64,000 bases of DNA from Alkaliphilus oremlandii OhILAs (GTDB lineage: Bacteria; Bacillota; Clostridia; Peptostreptococcales; Natronincolaceae). The position numbers were made by a program, and so were the translations under genes. This document shows, piece after piece, positions 33,785-41,753 of this stretch. Where the stretch lies: NCBI RefSeq assembly GCF_000018325.1, contig NC_009922.1:2542001-2606000 (forward strand), written 5' to 3'. Every line of letters begins with the position of its first letter. The stretch's first letter is position 1. The notes under the pieces are model-generated. The model was given only the letters and a program-made list of their open reading frames with translations. It did not search any database and was not told the DNA's origin.

Positions 33785-35275
33785 CTACTTTAATTCCTTT
33801 AAAAACTCTTCTAGTATGCTTTGTAGTGCTTTCATGCCCTCCTGTCCATGGTTCTTCGCCTGTAATGGATTTTCATTGGCATTTTTGTCTTGCACTACAG
33901 CACTGTCTAAGATATTTTCAATCCTTCTGACACCGTATCCTACTTTACGGATATAGACCAAGTTCATTGGAGAGACATTATCTGAAGTCATTCCGTGCCC
34001 TGCAGAACCACTGCCAAGGGTCAGCGCTGGGAATAAATTTGTGGTTGCACCAATACTGCCAAGGGAAGCTGGCGTGTTTACCAGAACTCTACCTACTGGT
34101 TTCTTTAATGCAAACTGTCGAATGACATCTTCATCCTTTGAATGGATCACTAAGGTATGGCCATTCTTCTGGCTTAATAAAAGCTCTATACATTTTTCAC
34201 AGGCATGCTTCCAATCGTCTTCGATATAATAAGCTAGAACTGGACAAAGCTTTTCTTTTGCGTATGGATTCACCTCGCATACATAGCTTCTCTCAGAGAT
34301 TAAAACCGTTGTGCTCTCTGGAACAGAAAATCCTGCCTTTTTAGCGATTTCAAATGCAGTTTTACCTACCGTTTCTGAAGTTGTACCACCATGAGGCGTA
34401 AAGAGTATTCTCACCAGCTTCTCAGATTCTTCATCGGTCATAAAATAGGCACCCCTATTTTTAAATTCCTCTTTTACTTCTTTGGCAATACATCCATCTA
34501 CAACGACGGATTGCTCCGAAGCCGATACCACACCATTATCGAAGGTCTTACTGGCGATAATATCCTTTACCGCTTGCTTGATGTCCGCTGTACGTTCTAT
34601 AAATACAGGGCCATTGCCATTACCACCGTAAATAACTGGCTTTTGAGAAGCATAGGCCGCATCTAACATTCCCGGAACCCCTGTGTTGATCACCAGCGAA
34701 GTCTCTTTATGATTCATTAGCTCCTTTGTTCCAGAAACTGTTACAATGCTTAAGTAGGATAAAGCGCCGGCTGGAAGTCCATATCCTTCTGCTGCTTTTA
34801 TAAGAATATCTAACACCCTACGAATTGTTTGTTTTGCTCTTGGATGCGGTGAAAAAACAATTGCGTTTCCCGATTTAATTGCAATCAGCGCTTTGTATAT
34901 GGTAGTGGAAACTGGGCTAGTCGCTGGACTTAGTGCGACGATAACACCCATAGGCACCCCAATATCCATTGTTTTATTTTCTTTATCCTCATTGATCATA
35001 CCTACGCAGCGAATATCTTTTAACTTAGCTGGTACGTATTCACAGACAAATCTATTTTTAAGATATTTGTCCTGTACCTTTCCATAGTCGGTTTCATCCA
35101 TGGACATTTCTGCTAATTCGTATGCATATTTACGGACTTCTTCTGCCATACGATCAACGATTTCATCGAGCTTTTCCTGTGAAAATCCAGCTAAGACTTT
35201 TTGAGCCTCTCTGGCATTTTCAATCAGGATTCGAGCCTCTTGTATGGAGAGCAAATCATGATCTATAATATTCAT
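33785..35275 (-). CDS. Aldehyde dehydrogenase paralogue lacking catalytic Cys and Asn (CutB-like)
   Basis: 496 residues, homologous along its length to the intact enzyme at 22511-24040. The catalytic Cys position reads Ser251 (TFDNGVVSASEQS instead of TICASEQS) and the oxyanion Asn position reads Ser120 (SPATSPVST instead of PSTNPTST). NAD-site text GGNGNGPVFIERTA remains. CoA-dependent thiohemiacetal chemistry should not be possible, so it is probably a pseudoenzyme with a structural, scaffolding or regulatory role. The C-terminal helix (GMKALQSILEEFLKEL) looks like an encapsulation peptide. It ends 54 nt upstream of cutC; AAAGGAGAGG precedes ATG 35275. Confidence 0.92.
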   Translation of the reverse strand: MNIIDHDLLSIQEARILIENAREAQKVLAGFSQEKLDEIVDRMAEEVRKYAYELAEMSMDETDYGKVQDKYLKNRFVCEYVPAKLKDIRCVGMINEDKENKTMDIGVPMGVIVALSPATSPVSTTIYKALIAIKSGNAIVFSPHPRAKQTIRRVLDILIKAAEGYGLPAGALSYLSIVTVSGTKELMNHKETSLVINTGVPGMLDAAYASQKPVIYGGNGNGPVFIERTADIKQAVKDIIASKTFDNGVVSASEQSVVVDGCIAKEVKEEFKNRGAYFMTDEESEKLVRILFTPHGGTTSETVGKTAFEIAKKAGFSVPESTTVLISERSYVCEVNPYAKEKLCPVLAYYIEDDWKHACEKCIELLLSQKNGHTLVIHSKDEDVIRQFALKKPVGRVLVNTPASLGSIGATTNLFPALTLGSGSAGHGMTSDNVSPMNLVYIRKVGYGVRRIENILDSAVVQDKNANENPLQAKNHGQEGMKALQSILEEFLKELK

Positions 35276-35349
35276 TTGGACCTCTCCTTTTCATTTCCAT
35301 TGAATTTCAGTCATGGAACGACTGCGTTCTTTTTTTAAAGCTTTCTATC

Positions 35350-35652
35350 TTAAAGATTTAGGTTTTCTAAAGAATATCTTCCGATAATTTTCTCTATATC
35401 ATGGTGCGGGCTTGCAATAACTACGGAGCTATAAACTTCAGATCCCATGTTCTTAACAGCCTGTACACCACTTTCTACCGCTGCTTTACATGCACCTACA
35501 TCTCCTCTAACCAGTACAGAGATATAACCTGAAGCTACGTTTTCAAAACCGATTAACTCTACGTCTGCAGATTTACACATTGCATCTGCTGCCTCTAAAA
35601 CATAAACGATACCAAATGTCTCTATTAATCCTAAGGCTTTATAAGTATTCAT
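35350..35652 (-). CDS. BMC-H hexameric shell protein
   Basis: About 100 residues, a single BMC domain: ALGLIETFGIVYVLEAADAM, SGYISVLVRGDVGACKAAVESG, VIASPHHDIEKI. Start at 35652 chosen to fit the domain; AAGGAG is 12 nt upstream, longer than ideal, and an extension to 35721 would overlap the preceding shell gene by 38 nt. The usual KGL after IET is replaced by FGI, and an aromatic Tyr replaces the common Gly/Ala near the pore-facing helix, so it is probably a specialised tile. Confidence 0.9.
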   Translation of the reverse strand: MNTYKALGLIETFGIVYVLEAADAMCKSADVELIGFENVASGYISVLVRGDVGACKAAVESGVQAVKNMGSEVYSSVVIASPHHDIEKIIGRYSLENLNL

Positions 35653-35683
35653 TATAACTTCACTCTCCTTTGTGATCTCAATC

Positions 35684-35980
35684 TTATTTATCAATATCGT
35701 AAATTGAAACGATTTCTCCAATGGCTTTAATCGGTCTAGGCATCACGTGTTGTGCTGTTAATTTACCGACAGCTTGTGCCGCTGCTGCGCCAGCTTCTAC
35801 AGCTGCCTTTACAGCGCCTACATCTCCTTTTACCATGATTGTAACAAGGGTAGACCCTACGTTTTCATAGGATACCAACTCTACATTGGCAGCCTTTAGC
35901 ATTTTATCTGCCGCTTCGATTGCAGGAACCATGCCTACTGTTTCAACAAGGCCTAATGCTTCTTCTCCGTAATATCTCAT
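35684..35980 (-). CDS. BMC-H hexameric shell protein
   Basis: 98 residues: ALGLVETVGMVPAIEAADKM, GSTLVTIMVKGDVGAVKAAVEAGAAAA, VMPRPIKAIGEI. This is a canonical facet hexamer, clearly paralogous to the product at 21463-21759. The GAAGGGAAGG ribosome binding site supports ATG 35980. It is the first shell gene of the operon. Confidence 0.94.
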   Translation of the reverse strand: MRYYGEEALGLVETVGMVPAIEAADKMLKAANVELVSYENVGSTLVTIMVKGDVGAVKAAVEAGAAAAQAVGKLTAQHVMPRPIKAIGEIVSIYDIDK

Positions 35981-36083
35981 TTGATTTCCTTCCCTTCATT
36001 CATAATTTTATGAAAATTTTATTTAAATTTATAAAATACAATAGATATCCTATTTTAAAAATAATGTTCAGGGCTTATGCGAC

Positions 36084-36350
36084 CTAGTCTTTGATATACT
36101 TGTTGATGGTATCGGCACCCTCTTTGTGTGCACGATAATAAACTCTCAAAATACCATCCTTATCTAGTTCAAATCTCGATTCTTCAAGGAGCCCGTTGGC
36201 CTCCGCAGTCATTAATGCAGCTAGTACATCTTCCTTATTTAAAGCCTTAAAGCTTCCATATTGACCTCTTAAAGCATCAATAACCTCTTCTGTACAAGCT
36301 TCGTTTACCTTGGTGAAATGTTTTAAAATAGCATAGTTCAATGGTTTCAT
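36084..36350 (-). CDS. Small protein of unknown function, possible winged helix
   Basis: 88 residues. The middle (TEEVIDALRGQYGSFKAL, NKEDVLAALMTAEANGLLEE, then RVYYRAH) reads like three helices followed by a two-strand wing, the pattern of small winged-helix proteins. I recognise no named family. Its ATG shares a base with the stop codon of the choline permease gene (TAATG), so the two are translationally coupled, and it is the last gene before the shell genes. AAGGGGGG lies upstream. Possible roles are a local regulator or an assembly factor; neither is shown. Confidence 0.75.
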   Translation of the reverse strand: MKPLNYAILKHFTKVNEACTEEVIDALRGQYGSFKALNKEDVLAALMTAEANGLLEESRFELDKDGILRVYYRAHKEGADTINKYIKD

Positions 36351-37444
36351 TAAGCTTGTCCCCCTTCTTTTTTAAATAAATCCATTGGGTTCATTGCAAT
36401 TACTAAAATACCAAATGCCATTAATACAGCAGAAACCCAAACAACTGGAGGTAATGCCATGCCTTCCATACCAAAGATGATGCCTAGTATGATCCAGCTG
36501 AAGAATGGTCCCCAGAATGAATAAGTACCATTACAAGCCATTCCTAGGGCAGCACCGCACATTCCATTTCCTTTGTACCATAGCATAAATGTATAGTAGG
36601 AGCAGATGCCAGATACAACAAACCATAGCATTGCAGGACCGCTTGTAAATGCCTGAAGTGTTAAATCCATTGCAAGTTTTACATTGCCACCAACCATACC
36701 GAAGATTGGAAGTAAAATAAGTAAGTTTCCTAAACCAGAGGTTGTTTGTCTGATGGTAATTCCAATTTCAGAGTCAATCATTGATGTTCCGAAACCAGCT
36801 ACGCATCCTTCAAGTCCCCATCCTAAAGCTGCAATCAATGCCATACCGATTCCTAGCAACAGTCCTTCTGGTGCATCGCCACCAAGACTTGTTGTACCAA
36901 TTAGAACCCCCGCTAAAACACAAATTGCAACACCCGATACCATTCTCTTATTCAGATCTTGCTTAAATAAAATCTTACCTAAAATAGCGCCTACTGCTGT
37001 GTTTAGAGCTGCAATTGGAATAACAATAGATCCTGCCATCTGGAGCGCAATAACGTATGCCGCACTGGCAATGGGTCCTCCGATTAACGCTGCCAAAATC
37101 ATCATAACCCCAGGAACGGTCTTAATCGTTCTAAAAAAGTCTCCGAGCTTGCCCTTAATTCCCGCATTAGCTAATGCCCATATACCACTAACACTATCAT
37201 TTACTGCACTTCCTAATGCTCCTAGGACAAAGGTAAGAAAGAAAGGAGATAATCCAGCGGTATTTGCACCATACCAGTCCGCCCAAATTCCTTTTGCCAT
37301 ACCCAGTGTTAAAAATGCTGTGTAAAGTCCATAGAAAAGACCAGATAATAAAGCTACAGTTACACCTTTTTTGAAGAACTGTGATGATAATTTCTTTTTA
37401 GCAGCAATTGCTGTTGCACTTGCTACAAATGTACCTTCCTTCAT
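36350..37444 (-). CDS. LicB-like choline permease (DMT superfamily)
   Basis: About 364 residues with roughly ten transmembrane segments. Sequence such as GLFYGLYTAFLTLGMAKGIW, AALNTAVGAILGKILF, ALGWGLEGCVAGFG and MCGAALGMACNGTYSFWGPFF is typical of LicB-type drug/metabolite-superfamily transporters that import choline. As first gene of the microcompartment operon it should supply CutC's substrate. ATG 37444 has GGGGGAG 8 nt upstream. A ~275-nt spacer with a 12-bp palindrome separates it from the kinase gene upstream. Confidence 0.88.
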   Translation of the reverse strand: MKEGTFVASATAIAAKKKLSSQFFKKGVTVALLSGLFYGLYTAFLTLGMAKGIWADWYGANTAGLSPFFLTFVLGALGSAVNDSVSGIWALANAGIKGKLGDFFRTIKTVPGVMMILAALIGGPIASAAYVIALQMAGSIVIPIAALNTAVGAILGKILFKQDLNKRMVSGVAICVLAGVLIGTTSLGGDAPEGLLLGIGMALIAALGWGLEGCVAGFGTSMIDSEIGITIRQTTSGLGNLLILLPIFGMVGGNVKLAMDLTLQAFTSGPAMLWFVVSGICSYYTFMLWYKGNGMCGAALGMACNGTYSFWGPFFSWIILGIIFGMEGMALPPVVWVSAVLMAFGILVIAMNPMDLFKKEGGQA

Positions 37445-37613
37445 TATTAAAACTCCCCCATTATTAGTTTTTTTCATTCCTTCATTATGAATCTTAAAAA
37501 CAACGATCGTCTAGACTGATATCCGCGTTACTTCAATAATAACTTAACAATGATTTTCTGCATGGCATAAATCGAACTTTTTTGCGGTACATTATCCTTC
37601 AGTTTTTCGACAT

Positions 37614-37625
37614 TATTGTACAATA
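37614..37625. promoter_or_regulatory. Palindromic operator candidate, copy 1
   Basis: TATTGTACAATA is a perfect 12-bp palindrome (14 bp with flanks, TTATTGTACAATAA) 170 bp upstream of the choline permease start. The same 12-mer occurs at 38833-38844 in the licA/cutO divergent region. Confidence 0.5.
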
Positions 37626-37660
37626 ACCACCTTCTTGTAGAATCGTGTACGATCTCTTAG

Positions 37661-37718
37661 AAAATAATAGGAAAAAAGACACCTTGAATACTCAAAGTGT
37701 CTTTTTTCCTATTATTTT
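37661..37718 (-). terminator. Long hairpin terminator after the choline kinase-like gene
   Basis: A near-perfect 22-bp stem (AAAATAATAGG..GACAC and complement) with a small loop is flanked by A- and T-runs. It separates the LicA-like gene from the permease-led operon, implying a separate promoter for the latter. Confidence 0.88.
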
Positions 37719-37719
37719 C

Positions 37720-38634
37720 TTAACTTTTTACCATATCTGCAATGGTATAATCCGATGATGCTAGGATCTCTCTCATATTTTTTCGGAATCGCTCGTATCG
37801 AATATGGCAGTAATCTAAGAAGTCGTCTCCATTATAATGGCGGATCAACGCCCACACCGTCCATAGAAGATCCTGAGCTAGCATAAAGCATTTTATTTTT
37901 AACAGTTCTTCCTCTTTAGGAAATTGTCCATAATACTCCAAAAATAAATATTCGATAGCATCCCCCGTCAGCCTAGACTCCAATATATATGCTGCAATAT
38001 CCCAGCTTGGATCGTTCAGTCCAGCATATTCCCAGTCAATGAGGTACATTCTTCCCTCTTCGTCTACAATAAAATTTTCTGGTACCGTATCGTTATGACA
38101 TGGAATTCTTACCAGGTTTTTAAGATTTGTTTTCATGTAGTCAAACAGCTTTTCCTTCAACGATTCATAATCAAAGAAAAAATTTCCATTCATTTCTTCG
38201 ACAATATCTTCATATTTGCTTAGCTCCGTCTGAAAGTCAAAGATATTTGGAAAAGTAACTGGACTGGTATGTGTTTTTTTCATTAAACTAGAAACTGCAC
38301 TGAGATTCGCCGGATCACAAGGATTCGCAGTAGCGATGTTCTTACTGTTTGGGATATACTTACTAATTTTAATGCCCGTGACTTCATCAAAGTAAATGCA
38401 TTGAGAATTTAGCCCCAGCTGTGTAGCAATGGTGCTATTGACCTTTTCCACTTCACGATCAATCATATAGTTTGTCATACCACCGGGCTGCCGAATTACA
38501 TATTCATTGCCGTCAATCTTCATAATATAATTATAATTTGTAAGTCCACCAGCAAAGCGTGACTTATCAAATATGAGGTTTTCATCCTGAAAAACTTCTC
38601 GTAACTTCTGTTGTATTATTTCTTCGATCATCAT
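37720..38634 (-). CDS. LicA-like choline/ethanolamine kinase
   Basis: About 305 residues of the aminoglycoside/choline kinase fold. Visible motifs are the N-lobe NYNYIMKIDGNEYVIRQPG, Brenner's catalytic motif CHNDTVPENF (Asp and Asn of the catalytic loop) and the metal motif LIDWEYAGLNDPSWDIA. It should phosphorylate choline or a close analogue in the cytoplasm. The pair LicA-LicB is known from lic1-type phosphocholine decoration loci; here it flanks a choline-degrading compartment. No cytidylyltransferase (LicC) or LicD is in the window. The start is uncertain (ATG 38634 or 38631, weak GGTGA upstream). Confidence 0.88.
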   Translation of the reverse strand: MMIEEIIQQKLREVFQDENLIFDKSRFAGGLTNYNYIMKIDGNEYVIRQPGGMTNYMIDREVEKVNSTIATQLGLNSQCIYFDEVTGIKISKYIPNSKNIATANPCDPANLSAVSSLMKKTHTSPVTFPNIFDFQTELSKYEDIVEEMNGNFFFDYESLKEKLFDYMKTNLKNLVRIPCHNDTVPENFIVDEEGRMYLIDWEYAGLNDPSWDIAAYILESRLTGDAIEYLFLEYYGQFPKEEELLKIKCFMLAQDLLWTVWALIRHYNGDDFLDYCHIRYERFRKNMREILASSDYTIADMVKS

Positions 38635-38949
38635 AAATAGTTCACCATATTTCAAAATTTATTCTTTTCATTTTAAGGGCTCCCCGTCTATTTTTCAATA
38701 CATTCTACCCTCTTTATACTAGACGCTCTTTTTTAAAATTCATCTCTTTATGCTATATTTAAAGCTTACTCCATTATAACAAGAATAGATTCTATAATCA
38801 ATATATTACTTATTCCGCCATGCTCCGTATGATATTGTACAATATCCCATTATAATTGGATACAATAATACAACCATCTCCTAGTAAATATTCAATAAAA
38901 GCTTTCTTCGGTATGATATGATAATTATTAGTCAATATCCTTGATAGGA
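38635..38949. other. Divergent intergenic region between licA-like and cutO genes
   Basis: About 315 bp of AT-rich DNA driving divergent transcription. It contains the TATTGTACAATA palindrome, a TTCAAT-N17-TGATAT possible promoter for cutO about 50 bp before the gene, and no open reading frame worth calling. Confidence 0.6.
38833..38844. promoter_or_regulatory. Palindromic operator candidate, copy 2
   Basis: TATTGTACAATA, extended to a 16-bp perfect palindrome GATATTGTACAATATC at 38831-38846. It lies in the divergent region between the LicA-like gene and cutO and is identical over 12 bp to the site upstream of the permease/compartment operon. Confidence 0.55.
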
Positions 38950-40113
38950 ATGGAGGTAATTATCATAGAAAATAAGTTTATATTAAAACCAAAGGTCTAT
39001 TTCGGCAATAATGCCTTAGAAATGTTGAAGGAGCTTACAGGAACACGCGCCTTCGTTGTAGTGGATGCCATCATGGAGAAGCTAGGCTATCTTCAAAAAA
39101 CTATAGACCTTCTAAAAAGTGCGGGTATCAGCGCTGAGGTTTATTCTGATGTACGTCCTGATCCAGATGTTAAAATTGTTGCCAATGGATTAAAGCATTA
39201 TAAAGAAAGTAAAGCGGATATTTTAATCGCTCTTGGTGGCGGCTCTGCTATTGATACTGCCAAAGGAATCCTTTATTTTGCATGGAAATTTGAGTCCATA
39301 GAAGCATCTGAATTTAAAAAACCTCTTTTTGTGGCGATTCCTTCCACCAGTGGAACCGGTTCAGAAGTAACCGATTTCTCTGTGGTTACTACAGAGGATG
39401 GGAAAGTATGCATTGTTGATGAATTTATTGCGCCCGATATCGCCATATTAGATTCTACCTGTATTCAGCACGTTCCGAAGCATGTAGTTGCAGATACTGG
39501 TATTGATGTGTTGGTTCACGCCATGGAGGCTTATGTCTCTACAAAGGCTACAGACTTTACGGATGCCCTTGCAGAAAAAGCTATAAAGCTCATCTTTGAG
39601 AATTTAGAAACCATCTATAGAGATATCAATAATACAAAAGCTAGAGATCACGTCCTCAATGCATCCTGCATGGCAGGTATGGCCTTCACCAATACAGGCC
39701 TCGGTATTAATCACAGCCTTGCCCATGCCTTTGGTGGAACCTTCCATATTTCACATGGTCGCTCTAATGCATTAATGCTCCATGAGGTGCTAGGATTCAA
39801 TGCAGATTTAAGCGGCGATACCAATAGCCAGGCTGCTGAAAAATATGCGAGACTAGCAACGATTCTAAATCTCCCTGCCAGAACACGCCGCGAAGGAATC
39901 GTCAGCCTTATGGATGCAATCTGTCAGTTGAAAAAAAACTTAGGAATTGAAGAAAACATTAAGGCTCTTGGCATTTCAGAAGATGATTTTGAAAATGCCC
40001 TAGATAAGATGGCAGAGGCAGCCATGGCGGATCGTTGTACGCCAACCAATCCAAAGCAGCCGTCAAAAGAAAATATGATTCAGATTTTCAGAAAGAGTTT
40101 TGGTCAAGCATAG
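38950..40113 (+). CDS. cutO: Iron-containing alcohol dehydrogenase (CutO/EutG-like)
   Basis: About 387 residues of the Fe-dependent ADH family: GGGSAIDTAKG (NAD phosphate loop), PSTSGTGSEVTDFSV, NHSLAHAFGGTFHISHGRSNALML with iron-ligand histidines. It reduces acetaldehyde to ethanol, regenerating NAD+ for the acetaldehyde dehydrogenase. The start is awkward: GGAGG at 38952-38956 lies within the frame opened by ATG 38950 or TTG 38941, and the residue placed correctly behind it is an ATA codon at 38965, giving (M)ENKFILKPKVYFG, the natural family N-terminus. I report ATG 38950 conservatively. It is on the opposite strand from the main operon. Confidence 0.92.
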   Translation: MEVIIIENKFILKPKVYFGNNALEMLKELTGTRAFVVVDAIMEKLGYLQKTIDLLKSAGISAEVYSDVRPDPDVKIVANGLKHYKESKADILIALGGGSAIDTAKGILYFAWKFESIEASEFKKPLFVAIPSTSGTGSEVTDFSVVTTEDGKVCIVDEFIAPDIAILDSTCIQHVPKHVVADTGIDVLVHAMEAYVSTKATDFTDALAEKAIKLIFENLETIYRDINNTKARDHVLNASCMAGMAFTNTGLGINHSLAHAFGGTFHISHGRSNALMLHEVLGFNADLSGDTNSQAAEKYARLATILNLPARTRREGIVSLMDAICQLKKNLGIEENIKALGISEDDFENALDKMAEAAMADRCTPTNPKQPSKENMIQIFRKSFGQA

Positions 40114-40168
40114 GATGATGGCCATGCGTACCTGTTTAAAAATTAACAAAATATGGATGCACCTTTTC

Positions 40169-40199
40169 AAACCTCCCTACTCGTTCTGTATGGAGGTTT
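40169..40199 (+). terminator. cutO terminator
   Basis: AAACCTCC/GGAGGTTT stem with a ~15-nt loop, 56 bp past the cutO stop. The T-run is short. Confidence 0.55.
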
Positions 40200-40281
40200 A
40201 CTTTATGATTATTATATATTAAAATAACATCATAGGTTTTTTTAAATCTTTTTTCTGTCGATCAGAATGATTGACAAATTT

Positions 40282-40388
40282 TTATAACGAATAGCAAAGT
40301 TCTTCTTATAAAAGGTTCTTCAAAGAGAACTTTAGCGTAAATGAGTTTCAAGAAAAGCTCCCTCAGAATGGTTTTATAGAAGCTTTTC
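40282..40388. repeat. 107-bp structured repeat, tandem copy 1
   Basis: First unit of a 107-bp direct repeat. Each unit contains two inverted-repeat pairs: AAAGTTCT with AGAACTTT, and GAAAAGCTC with GAAGCTTTTC, so its RNA would fold into two hairpins. Differences from copy 2 are confined mostly to the first hairpin's loop. Confidence 0.92.
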
Positions 40389-40495
40389 TTATAACGAATA
40401 GCAAAGTTCTACTCATAAAACCTTATCCAAAGAGAACTTTAGCGTAAATGAGTTTCAAGAAAAGCTCCCTCAGAATGGTTTTATAGAAGCTTTTC
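40389..40495. repeat. 107-bp structured repeat, tandem copy 2
   Basis: Second unit, directly abutting the first and ending 35 bp before the PocR-kinase start codon. The first five bases of a third unit follow (40496-40500). The unit therefore forms the 5' leader of the kinase gene. Confidence 0.92.
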
Positions 40496-40529
40496 TTATA
40501 AATCAAGAAATGAAAGGTGTATCAAACGT

Positions 40530-41753
40530 ATGAATGAATCTCCTAGTCCACTAAAAAAATTAGTAAATTCTAATTTATATGCGCGCTATAGCGGTATTTT
40601 ATCATTATCCAATATTTCTTTGTTTCTCATAGACATCACGGGTGATATTTTACTTGAACTGATTCCTTCCCCTGAATTTTGTCGTCAGATTTGTATAGAA
40701 CAGCAAAATAAAGTTTGCTGTGAATATAGGGACCGATTTGACAAAAATTATGAAGGTCGTTTTGTATGCCAATATGGACTTCAAAACATCCTATTGCCCA
40801 TTAAGGTGAACGGTGAAATCTTAGGCTATGTTGGTGGTATGCAGGTATATTCTCAAGATACAGAATATAAAAAATATATGATTGATGTACAATCTCTAAA
40901 AAATGAGAAGAACTTAGAACTAGAGTTTATTGCAAAATCCATTGCTGCTTTAAGGACGGTGGAATTAAACAAAATTCAAATTCATGAACAAATATGTCAT
41001 CATATTGCCAATAACATTTCTTTGGACTTATCTGAAAGTGCTACTAGTGTTGACTCTAATGTTGCTAGACTATCCATTGAAAAAGAAATTCTGGAGAAAA
41101 AAATTATTGATTTAGAAGCCAAAAATATGTCTTTAGTAATCAATCCCCATTTTTTATTTAATACCCTAAACTGTATCGCTCGTATCGCTTACTTTGAACA
41201 ATCCCATACGACGGAAGAACTTATTTATTGTCTTTCCGACTTGCTTCGATACAATTTAAAGCAAGAGGATCAGCTTCATACCATCGCCTCTGAAATTGAT
41301 AATATTGAAAAATATTTATATATACAAAAAGTAAGATTTAAAAGTCGTTTAGAATATACCATCGATGTTCCAGAAAAAATTCGTTCTTATAGAATTCCGA
41401 ATATGGTGCTGCAGCCCATTGTAGAAAATGCTTTGATTCATGGAATTACACCAAAGCGTGACGGGGGTAAAATCAACATTTATGCCGAGAAATTAAAGGA
41501 TACCATCGTAATTTCTATCGCAGATAATGGCAATGGATTCCCAAAAGAGGTTTTAGATAAAATACAAAATGCGGAAAATAAGTCCGGTTTAGGTTTTAGG
41601 AGTACGGATGGACGCTTAAAACAATATTATGGAGAGTGCTATGGATTGGACATTGTAAAGTCGGACTATTCAGGTAGTACGATAACAATTACAATTCCTA
41701 CACAACCATCGGGAGGTGTTGGCGATGAATGTGGTTCTAATTGTAGAGGATGA
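40530..41753 (+). CDS. PocR-domain LytS-type sensor histidine kinase
   Basis: 407 residues without transmembrane segments, so a cytoplasmic sensor. Residues ~10-165 are a PocR ligand-sensing domain with a cysteine cluster (CRQICIEQQNKVCCEYRDRF; VCQYGLQNILLPI). A coiled coil (IEKEILEKKIIDLEAKN) leads to a His_kinase module, phospho-acceptor His in VINPHFLFNTLN (about residue 210), and a HATPase domain (VENALIHGI N-box; ADNGNGF G1 box). PocR domains sense small diols or related metabolites in Pdu regulation, so this one probably senses choline or acetaldehyde-derived signals. It overlaps the response-regulator gene by 29 nt. AAAGG precedes ATG 40530. Confidence 0.93.
   Translation: MNESPSPLKKLVNSNLYARYSGILSLSNISLFLIDITGDILLELIPSPEFCRQICIEQQNKVCCEYRDRFDKNYEGRFVCQYGLQNILLPIKVNGEILGYVGGMQVYSQDTEYKKYMIDVQSLKNEKNLELEFIAKSIAALRTVELNKIQIHEQICHHIANNISLDLSESATSVDSNVARLSIEKEILEKKIIDLEAKNMSLVINPHFLFNTLNCIARIAYFEQSHTTEELIYCLSDLLRYNLKQEDQLHTIASEIDNIEKYLYIQKVRFKSRLEYTIDVPEKIRSYRIPNMVLQPIVENALIHGITPKRDGGKINIYAEKLKDTIVISIADNGNGFPKEVLDKIQNAENKSGLGFRSTDGRLKQYYGECYGLDIVKSDYSGSTITITIPTQPSGGVGDECGSNCRG

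Noticed and set aside
37445..37660. Sigma-54 promoter for the compartment operon
   Set aside because: A TGGCAT-like string occurs but no correctly spaced TTGC; the two-component AraC-type system fits a sigma-70 promoter better.
40282..40495. CRISPR array
   Set aside because: Only two directly abutting 107-bp units without spacers, and no cas genes nearby.
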